A stretch of DNA of 64,000 bases from Oscillospiraceae bacterium (GTDB lineage: Bacteria > Bacillota > Clostridia > Oscillospirales > Ruminococcaceae). The notes beneath the pieces are model-generated. The model ran no database searches. It was not told the DNA's origin and was given only the letters and a program-made list of their open reading frames with translations. How positions within the stretch are numbered: the stretch's first letter is position 1; each line of letters begins with the position of its first letter. Of this stretch, positions 1 through 8,351 are shown piece by piece. The position numbers and the translations under genes were made by a program. Where the stretch lies: the NCBI GenBank assembly GCA_017438745.1, contig JAFRUS010000039.1, forward strand, positions 1-64,000, written 5' to 3'.

Positions 1-1710
1 GTTTGCCAGACTCTCGAAAATCACTATCACGATATGCAGGATATGGAGTTCACTGTTGAGAACAAGAAGCTCTATATGCTCCAGACAAGAAACGGTAAGA
101 GAACTGCACAGGCTGCTCTTAAGATCGCTTGTGACCTCGTTGATGAGGCCATGAAGACAGAGCAGGAAGCTGTTGCAATGATCGATCCAAGAAACCTCGA
201 TACACTTCTTCATCCTCAGTTCGATGCAGCTGCTCTTAATGCTGCAACACCTATGGGTAAGGGCCTTGGTGCTTCACCGGGGGCTGCTTGCGGTAAGGTA
301 GTATTTACAGCAGATGACGCTGAAGCTTGGGCTGCAAGAGGCGAAAAGGTAGTTCTTGTTCGTCTTGAGACATCTCCTGAAGATATCACAGGTATGAAGG
401 TTGCTCAGGGTATCCTCACAGTTCGTGGCGGTATGACATCACACGCTGCCGTTGTTGCTCGTGGTATGGGTACATGCTGCGTATCAGGCTGCGGCGACAT
501 CAAGATGGATGAAGAAAACAAGAAGTTTGAACTCGGCGGCAAGACATTCAAGGAAGGCGACTTCATTTCAATCGACGGTTCAACAGGTAACATCTACGAA
601 GGCGTTATCCCGACAGTTGACGCTAAGATCGACGGTAACTTCGGTACAGTTATGGCTTGGGCTGACAAGTACAGAAAGCTCAAGGTAAGAACAAACGCTG
701 ATACACCTGCTGACGCTAAGAAGGCAAGAGAACTCGGCGCTGAAGGTATCGGCCTCTGCCGTACAGAACACATGTTCTTCGAAGCTTCAAGAATCGCAGC
801 ATTCAGAGAAATGATCTGCTCAGATACAGTTGAAGAAAGAGAAGCTGCTCTCGCTAAGATCGAACCAATGCAGCAGGCTGACTTCGAAGCTCTCTACGAA
901 GCTCTTGAAGGCTGCCCGGTTTGCATCCGTTTCCTCGATCCTCCGCTCCACGAATTCGTTCCAACTGAAGAAGCTGACATCGCTGCTCTCGCTAAGGCTC
1001 AGGGCAAGTCAGTAGAAGCTATCAAGAACATCATCTCAGGTCTCCACGAATTCAACCCAATGATGGGTCACAGAGGATGCCGTCTTGCAGTAACATATCC
1101 TGAAATTGCTAAGATGCAGACAAAGGCTGTTATCAAGGCTGCTATCAACGTTAAGAAGGCTCACCCAGACTGGTCAGTTAAGCCTGAAATCATGATCCCA
1201 CTCGTTGGCGACGTTAAGGAACTTCAGTTCGTTAAGAAGGTAGTAGTTGAAACAGCTGACGCTGAAATCGCTGCTGCTAAGTCAGACCTCCAGTACGAAG
1301 TTGGTACAATGATCGAAATTCCAAGAGCTGCTCTTACAGCTGACGAAATCGCTAAGAACGCTGACTTCTTCTGCTTCGGTACAAACGACCTCACACAGAT
1401 GACATACGGCTTCTCAAGAGACGACGCTGGTAAGTTCCTCGATGCTTACTACGATACAAAGATCTTCGAAAACGATCCATTTGCTAAGCTCGACCAGACA
1501 GGTGTTGGTAAGCTCATGAAGATGGCTATCGAACTCGGCAGACCTGCAAACAAAAACCTCCACATCGGTATCTGCGGCGAACACGGCGGTGACCCAACAT
1601 CAGTTGAATTCTGCCACAAGATCGGCCTCGACTACGTATCTTGCTCACCATTCAGAGTACCGATCGCAAGACTTGCTGCTGCACAGGCTGCTATTGCTGA
1701 ATCAAAGTAA
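1..1710 (+). CDS. ppdK: Pyruvate, phosphate dikinase, C-terminal part (5' truncated by window)
   Basis: The enzyme interconverts pyruvate, ATP and phosphate with PEP, AMP and pyrophosphate in the cytoplasm. The reading frame is open from base 1, before the first ATG at 34, so about 569 residues of a roughly 875-residue protein are present and the N-terminal ATP-grasp part lies outside. The swivelling phosphohistidine domain shows the motif GGMTSHAAVVARGMG with its catalytic His. The C-terminal PEP/pyruvate TIM barrel shows GLCRTEHMFF, GTNDLTQMTYGFSRDD and GICGEHGGDP, which holds the catalytic Cys. Codon choice is strongly biased (GCT, AAG, CTC, AAC), as in the 50-61 kb operon, suggesting high expression. 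In anaerobes this enzyme supports PPi-saving glycolysis and supplies PEP for the succinate branch. Identification is firm. Confidence 0.97.
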   Translation, partial: VCQTLENHYHDMQDMEFTVENKKLYMLQTRNGKRTAQAALKIACDLVDEAMKTEQEAVAMIDPRNLDTLLHPQFDAAALNAATPMGKGLGASPGAACGKVVFTADDAEAWAARGEKVVLVRLETSPEDITGMKVAQGILTVRGGMTSHAAVVARGMGTCCVSGCGDIKMDEENKKFELGGKTFKEGDFISIDGSTGNIYEGVIPTVDAKIDGNFGTVMAWADKYRKLKVRTNADTPADAKKARELGAEGIGLCRTEHMFFEASRIAAFREMICSDTVEEREAALAKIEPMQQADFEALYEALEGCPVCIRFLDPPLHEFVPTEEADIAALAKAQGKSVEAIKNIISGLHEFNPMMGHRGCRLAVTYPEIAKMQTKAVIKAAINVKKAHPDWSVKPEIMIPLVGDVKELQFVKKVVVETADAEIAAAKSDLQYEVGTMIEIPRAALTADEIAKNADFFCFGTNDLTQMTYGFSRDDAGKFLDAYYDTKIFENDPFAKLDQTGVGKLMKMAIELGRPANKNLHIGICGEHGGDPTSVEFCHKIGLDYVSCSPFRVPIARLAAAQAAIAESK

Positions 1711-1747
1711 TTATTAGTATTTAATAATTATTACTTCATAAAAAATT

Positions 1748-1782
1748 ACACCCCGTATTCTTCGGATTACGGGGTGTTTTTT
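1748..1782 (+). terminator. Rho-independent terminator of ppdK
   Basis: A 10-bp GC-rich stem (ACACCCCGTA / TACGGGGTGT) with a 10-nt loop is followed by a T run, 38 bp after the ppdK stop. Confidence 0.9.
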
Positions 1783-1818
1783 ATAGCCGGATTTTTCATA
1801 AAGCATTCTGCTTAACGC

Positions 1819-1848
1819 TTGACTTTATTTACTTTCATATAGTATAAT
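1819..1848 (+). promoter_or_regulatory. Sigma-A type promoter for the RhuM-Fic gene
   Basis: TTGACT (1819-1824) and TATAAT (1843-1848) are separated by 18 bp, about 60 bp upstream of the RhuM-Fic gene. Confidence 0.7.
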
Positions 1849-1909
1849 CATTTTAAACTTGCGTATAATAAAATTTACAGCTGAATGAAGTGCTGGCGGG
1901 GATGAATTA

Positions 1910-2884
1910 GTGAAAGGAGAAGTAACCATAATCATGGATAAGAATGAAATTATTTTATACGAAACCGCTGATCATGCGGTTAAGCTTAATGTAAACACTG
2001 ACGGTGAAACTGTCTGGCTTAACAGAGCGCAGCTTGCAGAATTGTTTGACCGTGACGTTAAAACCATTGGTAAACATATTAACAATGCTTTGAAAGAAGA
2101 ATTATCAAGTGATAATTCAACTGTCGCAAAATTTGCGACAGTTCAAACTGAAGGTGATCGTGAGGTAACACGTGACATTGAATACTATAACCTTGATGTT
2201 ATTATTTCTGTTGGATACCGTGTAAAATCTCAGCGTGGCGTGGAATTCCGTAAGTGGGCAAACAAAGTCCTGAAGGACTACATTCTCAAGGGATATGCCG
2301 TAAATAATAAGCGTATAGATCAGATTGGTGAGGTAATACGCATTATGAAACGTGCAGAAAAACAGCTTGATGCAGAACAGGTTCTTTCCGTAATTGAAAA
2401 ATTTAATGCAGCTCTTGATCTCCTTGATGATTACGATCATCAGACAATGAAGAAGCCTGAAGGAAATAAGGCTGTTTATGTACTCAGTTACGATGAATGC
2501 CGCCAAGTGATCAGCGAAATGAAGTTTGCTTCTGACAGTGAGCTTTTCGGCAACGAAAAGGATGATTCGTTCAAGGGCAGTATCGCTAACATCTATCAGG
2601 AGTTTGGTGGAGTTGAGATATATCCTTCCCTTGAAGAAAAAGCAGCTAATCTTCTGTATTTCGTTACAAAGAATCATTCTTTCTCAGATGGAAACAAACG
2701 TATTGCCGCAGCTATGTTCCTGTACTTTCTTGACAAGAACAATGCGTTATTCCTTGATGAAGCGAAAACTGAAAAAGCAATAGCCGATCAGACGCTTGCT
2801 GCACTTACGATTATGATCGCAGAGTCTCAGCCTGCTGAAAAGGAAATGATGATAAACGTTATCATGAACTGTATGGTTAAATGA
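1910..2884 (+). CDS. RhuM-family protein with C-terminal Fic/Doc domain
   Basis: Residues about 20-130 match the RhuM (virulence protein) family, with WLNRAQLAELFDRDVKTIGKH and YYNLDVIISVGYRVKS. The C-terminal half is a Fic/Doc domain with the core motif HSFSDGNKR near residue 255. Fic domains transfer nucleotide or phosphate groups to protein targets, and Doc-type versions act as toxins. No separate inhibitory antitoxin gene is visible next to it. The GTG start at 1910 follows a GGGG site. An ATG at 1934 gives the more usual N-terminus but its GGAG lies 14 nt away, so the start is uncertain. The RhuM part is homologous to the gene at 9738, and both carry a perfect palindrome at the same codons. 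Target and role are unknown. Confidence 0.88.
   Translation: MKGEVTIIMDKNEIILYETADHAVKLNVNTDGETVWLNRAQLAELFDRDVKTIGKHINNALKEELSSDNSTVAKFATVQTEGDREVTRDIEYYNLDVIISVGYRVKSQRGVEFRKWANKVLKDYILKGYAVNNKRIDQIGEVIRIMKRAEKQLDAEQVLSVIEKFNAALDLLDDYDHQTMKKPEGNKAVYVLSYDECRQVISEMKFASDSELFGNEKDDSFKGSIANIYQEFGGVEIYPSLEEKAANLLYFVTKNHSFSDGNKRIAAAMFLYFLDKNNALFLDEAKTEKAIADQTLAALTIMIAESQPAEKEMMINVIMNCMVK
2119..2143. repeat. Perfect intragenic palindrome inside the RhuM-Fic gene
   Basis: Arms AACTGTCGCAAA and TTTGCGACAGTT are exact reverse complements of 12 bp around a single central A. They encode the TVAKFATV segment. The second RhuM gene has an equivalent palindrome of different sequence at the same codons (9934-9960). 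Confidence 0.9.
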
Positions 2885-2940
2885 GATTTCTGATGCGTGA
2901 CTAAAACTGAGGCTCTTCTAACTGAGGATTTCATAAGAAT

Positions 2941-3432
2941 ATGATTTACACATATCATTATACTTCTCCGCTCGGCGGCATCACTCTCGCCGGTGACGGA
3001 GAATCACTCACAGGCTTATGGTTTGACGGACAGAAATACTTTCCCCATAAGCTCATATCTGAAAGCGTTGAAACAAAGCTGCCGTTATTCAATCAAACAT
3101 GTAACTGGCTCGATATTTATTTCGGCGGCAAAATTCCGGACTTCACTCCTCCTGTCAGACTGCAGACAACGCCATTTCGCAAGGAGGTTTATGATATACT
3201 GCTCACAATACCCTACGGTCATACCATGACCTATGGCGAAATAGCAAATATCATTGCAAAGGCGAAAGGAACTGAGCGTATGTCAGCTCAGGCAGTCGGC
3301 GGTGCAGTGGGACACAATCCTGTTTCAATCATTATCCCGTGTCACAGAGTAGTCGGAGCAGACGGAAGTCTGACAGGTTACGCGGGCGGACTGGATAAAA
3401 AGACTGCTCTGCTGAATCTGGAAAAGCGATGA
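2941..3432 (+). CDS. ogt: Methylated-DNA--protein-cysteine methyltransferase
   Basis: This is a suicide repair protein that moves the alkyl group from O6-alkylguanine in DNA to its own cysteine. The active-site motif IPCHRVVG lies near residue 134, preceded by the helix-turn-helix region (PYGHTMTYGEIANIIAK) and followed by LTGYAGGLDKK, all typical of the C-terminal Ogt domain. The 163-residue length matches the small Ogt/MGMT proteins. It starts 56 bp after the RhuM-Fic gene on the same strand and may be read from the same transcript. The Shine-Dalgarno site is modest (AGGA, 12 nt upstream). Confidence 0.95.
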   Translation: MIYTYHYTSPLGGITLAGDGESLTGLWFDGQKYFPHKLISESVETKLPLFNQTCNWLDIYFGGKIPDFTPPVRLQTTPFRKEVYDILLTIPYGHTMTYGEIANIIAKAKGTERMSAQAVGGAVGHNPVSIIIPCHRVVGADGSLTGYAGGLDKKTALLNLEKR

Positions 3433-3556
3433 CTCGATATTATTTTATCGAGTGACTCGACAAAGCTGTTTATATCATTTGCGTTACTTTGTATTTTATA
3501 AGTTTTAAACCCTGTGAAGAGAAAGCATATAATAAAAGAAACGATCATATTTACAA

Positions 3557-4477
3557 TTATCCTATGTGATGCCTTGCAGTAATCAGCCCTATTGAAATGT
3601 CTTCGATATCCTTTTTAAACTGCTCCAGGAATATACCAGCGGCCTTCGTGAAGACGGGATTTCGTTTCCAGACAAAATAGCATACTGCCTCCATAGGAGG
3701 ATCAAAAGGCCGGAAGCAGAGTATACTGTCACCGCTGACGTTGATAAGCCGGTCAAGAGAAATTGCACAGCCTATGCCTTCACTGACCATGACTGATGCG
3801 TTGTAGATAAGATTGTACTCTGCGACTATATTTGCATCAGGCGCCTGCTCTGCTATCATTTCAGACAGCATGGTACTGTGATTGGGCTGCCGCGGGATTA
3901 TGAGGTCAAGTCCTGATACATCAGATATAGTCAGAGAAGATTTCTGAGCGATCGGTTCATCCTGACGCATCAGTACGCCCCATGTATCATGCAGTGGTAT
4001 CTCAATGGCTTCGTATTTGGTTCTGTCTATATTTCCGAAAACCAATCCGAAGTCCATAAGTCCGCGCTCGAGTTTTTCCATTACATCGGTGCCGTTGCCG
4101 CTGAAAAAGCTGTAGTGAATATCAGGGTAATCGGATTTCAGATGATGTGCCGTATCTGCAATCAGCTTTATTGCGTAAGTCTCTCCTGCACCGATATATA
4201 CCGTACCGGAAACGCTGTCATTACTTTGTCTTACTTCCTGCTCCGTCTTGTCCATAAGGTCAACGATCTCCTCGGCACGTTTGCGGAGTATCATACCCTC
4301 TTCTGTCAGTGTAACGCCTTTGTTTGAGCGAACAAGCAGAGTTTTTCCGAGTTCGTCCTCAAGTTCCTTTAACTGGCGGGAAAGCGTTGGCTGCGATAAA
4401 AACAGTCTCTCTGCTGCCGTTGAAAAGCTCTGTTCCCTTGCAACAGCGAGGAAATATTTCAGTACACGAATATCCAT
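3557..4477 (-). CDS. LysR-family transcriptional regulator
   Basis: The N-terminal 60 residues form a classic LysR winged helix-turn-helix (FSTAAERLFLSQPTLSRQL), followed by a periplasmic-binding-protein-like effector domain; the 306-residue length is normal for the family. A GGGGG ribosome site lies 8 nt before the ATG. The gene is divergent from the cyclophilin-like lipoprotein at 4643, an arrangement in which the LysR protein usually controls its neighbour as well as itself. The effector cannot be told from sequence. No clear T-N11-A operator was assigned. Confidence 0.93.
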   Translation of the reverse strand: MDIRVLKYFLAVAREQSFSTAAERLFLSQPTLSRQLKELEDELGKTLLVRSNKGVTLTEEGMILRKRAEEIVDLMDKTEQEVRQSNDSVSGTVYIGAGETYAIKLIADTAHHLKSDYPDIHYSFFSGNGTDVMEKLERGLMDFGLVFGNIDRTKYEAIEIPLHDTWGVLMRQDEPIAQKSSLTISDVSGLDLIIPRQPNHSTMLSEMIAEQAPDANIVAEYNLIYNASVMVSEGIGCAISLDRLINVSGDSILCFRPFDPPMEAVCYFVWKRNPVFTKAAGIFLEQFKKDIEDISIGLITARHHIG

Positions 4478-4555
4478 TCATTAAGCCCCCTTTTTCAACA
4501 TCATAACACATCAGACTATAACTGTCAAGCATATCAGCATATTCAATATAGGCAT

Positions 4556-4584
4556 TTGCTATCTTAAAAGTACCGTGCTATAAT
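4556..4584 (+). promoter_or_regulatory. Promoter of the cyclophilin-like lipoprotein gene
   Basis: TTGCTA (4556-4561) and TATAAT (4579-4584) have 17-bp spacing in the divergent region next to the LysR gene. Confidence 0.65.
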
Positions 4585-4642
4585 GAAAACAACAAAAGAT
4601 ACCTGACTTCCTTGTATTTATGGTGAAGAAAGAGGGATTGAA

Positions 4643-5338
4643 ATGAAAAAGATGATAAAAACAATTCTGACTGCAGCGACAGTTATACTTACAGCAGCAG
4701 GCTGCGGAAAATACGCTGATGCCGGCAGTGTACTGACAACAGATAATATTCCGGAATCAACAAATCTGTCTGCTCAGGTAAAAGCATCTGCTGTTTCCGA
4801 TTATATTTACACGGTACACGATGTAATGAATTTACAGAGTTTTCTGCTGACAGGACAGACGGAAGATGATCTGACCGAAAAGCCATATGATCTGACCGGA
4901 AACGACCGCTGGGACGTGATCGATCTGTGCCTTATGAAAGGTGCCGTATCAGATACGCTTCCGCTGAACAGTGAAAAATCTGAATCAGAACTTCTGATCT
5001 CCGTGAACGGTCATGAGCTTACTGCTTCTTTTGCCGACAGCACCGCGGCTGCCGAACTTGCCGAAAAGCTGAAAGCAGAACCTGTTACCGTCTCACTGAA
5101 TGAGTACGGCGGATTTGAAAAAGTCGGAAAACTTCCCTGGGCACTAACAACAACGGACGAAAAAATCGATACAGAGCCATGCGATATCATGCTCTATCAG
5201 GGCAATCAGATGACGATATTCTATAACTCCAATTCGTGGAGTTACACAAAGCTCGGACATATCGACAATATGACACAGGAAGAATTAAAGGCTATACTCG
5301 GCGAGGGTGATGTTTCTGTCACGCTCTCACTGAAATAA
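4643..5338 (+). CDS. Lipoprotein with dockerin-like segment and cyclophilin-like domain
   Basis: A lipoprotein signal peptide ends at LTAAGC, with the lipid-modified Cys at residue 21. Residues about 50-110 contain a degenerate dockerin-like segment (VHDVMNLQSFLLTG, then DLTGNDRWDVIDLCLMKGAV) that retains helix-like ends but lacks good calcium ligands in its first half. Residues about 118-231 resemble the cyclophilin-like fold family often annotated beside flavodoxin and LysR genes (LISVNGHELTASF, YGGFEKVGKLPWAL, GNQMTIFYNSNSWSYTKLG). No enzymatic role is established for the family. The divergent LysR gene is the likely regulator. The cyclophilin-like assignment is from motif memory and is moderately sure; the dockerin segment is weaker. 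Confidence 0.75.
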   Translation: MKKMIKTILTAATVILTAAGCGKYADAGSVLTTDNIPESTNLSAQVKASAVSDYIYTVHDVMNLQSFLLTGQTEDDLTEKPYDLTGNDRWDVIDLCLMKGAVSDTLPLNSEKSESELLISVNGHELTASFADSTAAAELAEKLKAEPVTVSLNEYGGFEKVGKLPWALTTTDEKIDTEPCDIMLYQGNQMTIFYNSNSWSYTKLGHIDNMTQEELKAILGEGDVSVTLSLK

Positions 5339-5435
5339 ATACGAAAAAACCTGAAAAATTCGCGTATTTTTACACGAACTTTTTCGGAAAATCTGCAATT
5401 TTAGACATGAATCATTTATAGCCCACGTAAAAGCG

Positions 5436-5534
5436 AAAGTTCCCGCTATTTTTGCGGGAACTTTTTCTTTATTTATTGCTTTCTTCGCTTGTTTTCTCAC
5501 GAAAAGGTATGCCGTCGGCATACTATCTATAAAT
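5436..5534 (+). repeat. Structured intergenic repeat, copy 1
   Basis: About 100 bp that recurs at 7175 and 9514. It opens with a terminator-like hairpin (AAAGTTCCCGC / GCGGGAACTTT followed by a T-rich run), which can end transcription of the lipoprotein gene. It closes with the hairpin GTATGCC-GTC-GGCATAC and an AT-rich tail. The middle hairpin seen in copies 2 and 3 is not evident here. Confidence 0.8.
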
Positions 5535-5555
5535 GAAACTTATTCGCCATACAAA

Positions 5556-6434
5556 TTAACTGAAGATATTCCATTTGACACTACAGTTGTTCCAGATTGT
5601 CCTGTTGCATGAAACCTGTACAAGACAAATTGACCGCCTCTTAACATCCACTTCATGTCCAGTTTCTCTAATGTCGATATCAATAGTATCATAATTAAAA
5701 TATGCACGTTCAATTTCCACACCAGATTCCCAGCCAGTCTCCTTGAATATCGAATTCAACATAAGTACATTTTCATCGAAAAAAGCAGCATCATATTTCT
5801 GACGATATTTTTCTATAATATCTTCTTTGTATATCTGAGAAAGATATGATAGCATCTCGTCAGTACTTGTAACAACGGCCGCCATTCCTGATTTACCGTC
5901 AAAAGCACCTGATACAAGTTCCGAGTCTTCGTCATGATACCAATCTACTGAAGACGACATGTTAGATAAATGTATCTGCTCCTCTTTTCTTTCTTCTGTT
6001 ATAGTATCAGCAGATAATGTTGTTACAGAAGAGGAAGTTTCTGTGAATGATGAACCCAATGTTTCTTCAGTTTTCGACATTTCTGAAGCAGATGTGTTAT
6101 CTTCAACATTCATAACTATTTCACTTTTCGGAATTAATCTAGCCGTTATACCCGCAACACCTGCAAAAATCAGAATCACTGCTGCCGGCACTGCAAAAAC
6201 TGCTGATCTTTTTCTGCGGTAATTTTCAATTTTAACTTCATATTCTTCTTTACCCTGATCAGATGCATATTTCTCCGTATTTTCACAAATTTCATCAACT
6301 TCATATTTCTTTCGGCTGATCTTATACATCCTCTCCTTTTCATCCGAAGTTAGTTTATCATGTTCCGATAAAATTTCTGTAATTTCTTTATCAGCATTTT
6401 CAAGTATGCCGAAATCTGTTTTTTTCATTTTCAT
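5556..6434 (-). CDS. Membrane anti-sigma-type protein, probably frameshifted at its C-terminus
   Basis: The protein has a charged cytoplasmic N-terminus of about 77 residues, one membrane segment (about 78-100, VFAVPAAVILIFAGVAG), a Ser/Thr-rich stalk and an extracellular domain. It follows an ECF sigma gene by 5 nt, the standard layout for a sigma factor with its membrane-bound anti-sigma factor. The ATG at 6434 has AGGAG 10 nt upstream. Near 5639 the reading frame appears to shift by one base: the last 26 residues of this frame look random, whereas the neighbouring frame continues with GGQFVLYRFHATGQSG and ends at 5540 in SSVNLYGE. The signal sensed is unknown. Confidence 0.75.
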   Translation of the reverse strand: MKMKKTDFGILENADKEITEILSEHDKLTSDEKERMYKISRKKYEVDEICENTEKYASDQGKEEYEVKIENYRRKRSAVFAVPAAVILIFAGVAGITARLIPKSEIVMNVEDNTSASEMSKTEETLGSSFTETSSSVTTLSADTITEERKEEQIHLSNMSSSVDWYHDEDSELVSGAFDGKSGMAAVVTSTDEMLSYLSQIYKEDIIEKYRQKYDAAFFDENVLMLNSIFKETGWESGVEIERAYFNYDTIDIDIRETGHEVDVKRRSICLVQVSCNRTIWNNCSVKWNIFS

Positions 6435-6439
6435 AAATA

Positions 6440-7012
6440 TCACTGCTCCTGAAACGATATTCCTGATTTTTCAAGTGCCTTTCTGAGTTTTTTTAAAGCA
6501 CGGCTACTTCTAACTCTGACCGACTGAGGAGAAATATTCATTATTTCTGATATCTCTGTCGATGTACGATTATAGTAATATTTGTGAATAAGTATTGAAC
6601 AGTCCGGTTCGCCAAGTTCATTGATTTTTTCAATAAGAAGCTTCTGAATTTCAGTATCAGACACTTCATTTTCGACATCATCAGATGATCTTATCTGTTC
6701 AAATTCATTATCATCAGTACTGAATATGTTTTTTCCAGATGAAAGCTTCTTTAAATATCTCAGAGCTTTTCTTCTTGCAATCGTTGCAATGAATCCTTTG
6801 ATATCACCTTCACGTTCACTGTCAGAATCAAAATATCTGTATACATCTGCAAAAACATCTCCTACGCACTCTTCAATATCTTCCCTTTCAGCACTGCTTC
6901 TGAGAATATTGAATACGATAGTATGTACATAGCCACAGTATTCATCAAATATTTTTCTGTAAATATAATCGTCAGAATTATTTTTTCCGCACTGAAATTC
7001 TTCGTGTGTCAT
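6440..7012 (-). CDS. ECF-type RNA polymerase sigma factor
   Basis: Residues about 20-90 contain sigma region 2 (FDEYCGYVHTIVFNILRS, then ECVGDVFADVYRYF), and residues about 130-180 contain region 4 with a helix-turn-helix (TSTEISEIMNISPQSVRVRSS). The length of 190 residues fits group 4 (ECF) sigma factors. An upstream in-frame ATG at 7045 exists, but the ATG at 7012 has AGGTGG 7 nt before it and gives the normal start. The next gene in the operon is its likely anti-sigma partner. The target promoters are unknown. Confidence 0.9.
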   Translation of the reverse strand: MTHEEFQCGKNNSDDYIYRKIFDEYCGYVHTIVFNILRSSAEREDIEECVGDVFADVYRYFDSDSEREGDIKGFIATIARRKALRYLKKLSSGKNIFSTDDNEFEQIRSSDDVENEVSDTEIQKLLIEKINELGEPDCSILIHKYYYNRTSTEISEIMNISPQSVRVRSSRALKKLRKALEKSGISFQEQ

Positions 7013-7174
7013 TGCTTCACCACCTGCAGGTATCATTAAATGCATTTATCAGATCCTTCACTATTCATATTGACATCATAACATTAAAGTGTTACATAAT
7101 TTTTAAAATTTTTGAGGATCAAATCAGAAGCCGGAAAAGGAATTTAATAATCACTGAATATTATCTGTCACAAA

Positions 7175-7278
7175 ACAAAAGTTCTCGCAGCATCTGCTGC
7201 GGGAACTTTTTTCAATTTGCGTCGTAGGCGCTACCATTTCCGAAAAGGTATGCCTTCGGCATGCTATTTATAAATATC
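7175..7278 (+). repeat. Structured intergenic repeat, copy 2
   Basis: Contains a 16-bp hairpin with a G-U pair and a T run (7177-7210), a short hairpin GCGTC-GTA-GGCGC (7219-7231), and GTATGCC-TTC-GGCATGC (7248-7264). It lies between the RNA ligase stop and the sigma-factor start, both on the other strand. Confidence 0.85.
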
Positions 7279-7289
7279 GTCTTTCAGAT

Positions 7290-8336
7290 TTAATCATCGT
7301 TTTTCAGCAGATACTTATTACTTACTACCTTCATACTTAATGCAGCGCTAATTGTAGTACTGTACACTGGTTCCACCGGACGAATAACAATGCCTTCCTT
7401 TTTACCGCCGTTAGGATAATCACCGTCGGCACGTTCAAGCAAAGCCTCTACTGTAGGATATTTAGCAGGAAGATCAGTATCGATCTCTTCTATCGGAACA
7501 ACGTCAAACTCCAGTTCTTTGCATATCTCAAGCATCCGGTCAAGTCCGACACGCTTGCCATTCTCCATTACAGTAAAGACATACCACTCAGGCTTTTTGA
7601 GTTTCAGACGATTCTTCTGGATACCCGGAGCACAGAATTCTCCCTGAACTGTAAGTGAAGCCAGATTCTCTTTTATCTTGAATGCTTCAAGCTTTTCCTT
7701 ATATCCCCGCTCGTTTACGAGATTATAGAAATCGCTTTTGCCGTCATCTTTGTACTCATAATTATGACCAGTAACATGAAATCCATCCTCATCTATGCTG
7801 ACAGAATGAGAACTGCCGTCCATTTTAGTACTGATATAGTATTTCAGTCCTGCAAACTCTTTTATAAGCTCCGGTTCAGCCTGTACCCTTGTTTCATCAG
7901 TATGAGGAATACTTCCCGGCAGATCTCCGGTGATTGTACCACCGGAAGTTGCGCGCACCTCCATTTCCCACTTGCGGACATTCAGTAGTTCAGTAACATC
8001 AGAACCCACTTCAATATCAGCTGGGATTTCAGGAAATTTACTTAACGGAAGCAGCAGTCCCTGTGATACCTGACCGCGGAACTTCTGAGTTTTCAGACGG
8101 AAACCTTCGCCCATAATATCGGTCTTCCTGTAGCTTGATGCTCTCAGAAACTCAAACTCGCTGCATACAGGAAGAAAGCTGTCGATTTCAAAATACACAG
8201 CAAGATCCATAGGTTCAAACTGATTCTTGTTTACGACACACTGCCAGCCAAGTACATATGCCAGCTCTATTCTGTCAGCGCCTTCTATCGGCTCTATTTT
8301 CCATATTCTTTGTACGCTTGCTAATTTTCTGCTCAT
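7290..8336 (-). CDS. RNA ligase family protein (DRB0094/Rnl5-like)
   Basis: The N-terminal region (about 1-110) resembles the OB-fold domain of Deinococcus DRB0094-type RNA ligases. Nucleotidyltransferase motif I is KMDGSS near residue 170, whose Lys would carry AMP. Motif IV is EGIVIRP near residue 313 and motif V is SMKVVSNKYLL. These enzymes seal nicks with a 3'-OH RNA end. The ATG at 8336 has AAGGA 8 nt upstream and is preferred over the ATG at 8345. The gene starts 15 bp after a Fic gene, so the two are probably one operon, and the pair is flanked by repeat copies 2 and 3. The physiological substrate is unknown; RNA repair after damage is an inference. Confidence 0.85.
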   Translation of the reverse strand: MSRKLASVQRIWKIEPIEGADRIELAYVLGWQCVVNKNQFEPMDLAVYFEIDSFLPVCSEFEFLRASSYRKTDIMGEGFRLKTQKFRGQVSQGLLLPLSKFPEIPADIEVGSDVTELLNVRKWEMEVRATSGGTITGDLPGSIPHTDETRVQAEPELIKEFAGLKYYISTKMDGSSHSVSIDEDGFHVTGHNYEYKDDGKSDFYNLVNERGYKEKLEAFKIKENLASLTVQGEFCAPGIQKNRLKLKKPEWYVFTVMENGKRVGLDRMLEICKELEFDVVPIEEIDTDLPAKYPTVEALLERADGDYPNGGKKEGIVIRPVEPVYSTTISAALSMKVVSNKYLLKNDD

Positions 8337-8351
8337 GATCAACATCCTTTC

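Noticed and set aside
2117..2677. 186-residue minus-strand frame inside the RhuM-Fic gene
   Set aside because: The plus-strand product is clearly a RhuM-Fic protein; the minus frame has no recognisable features.
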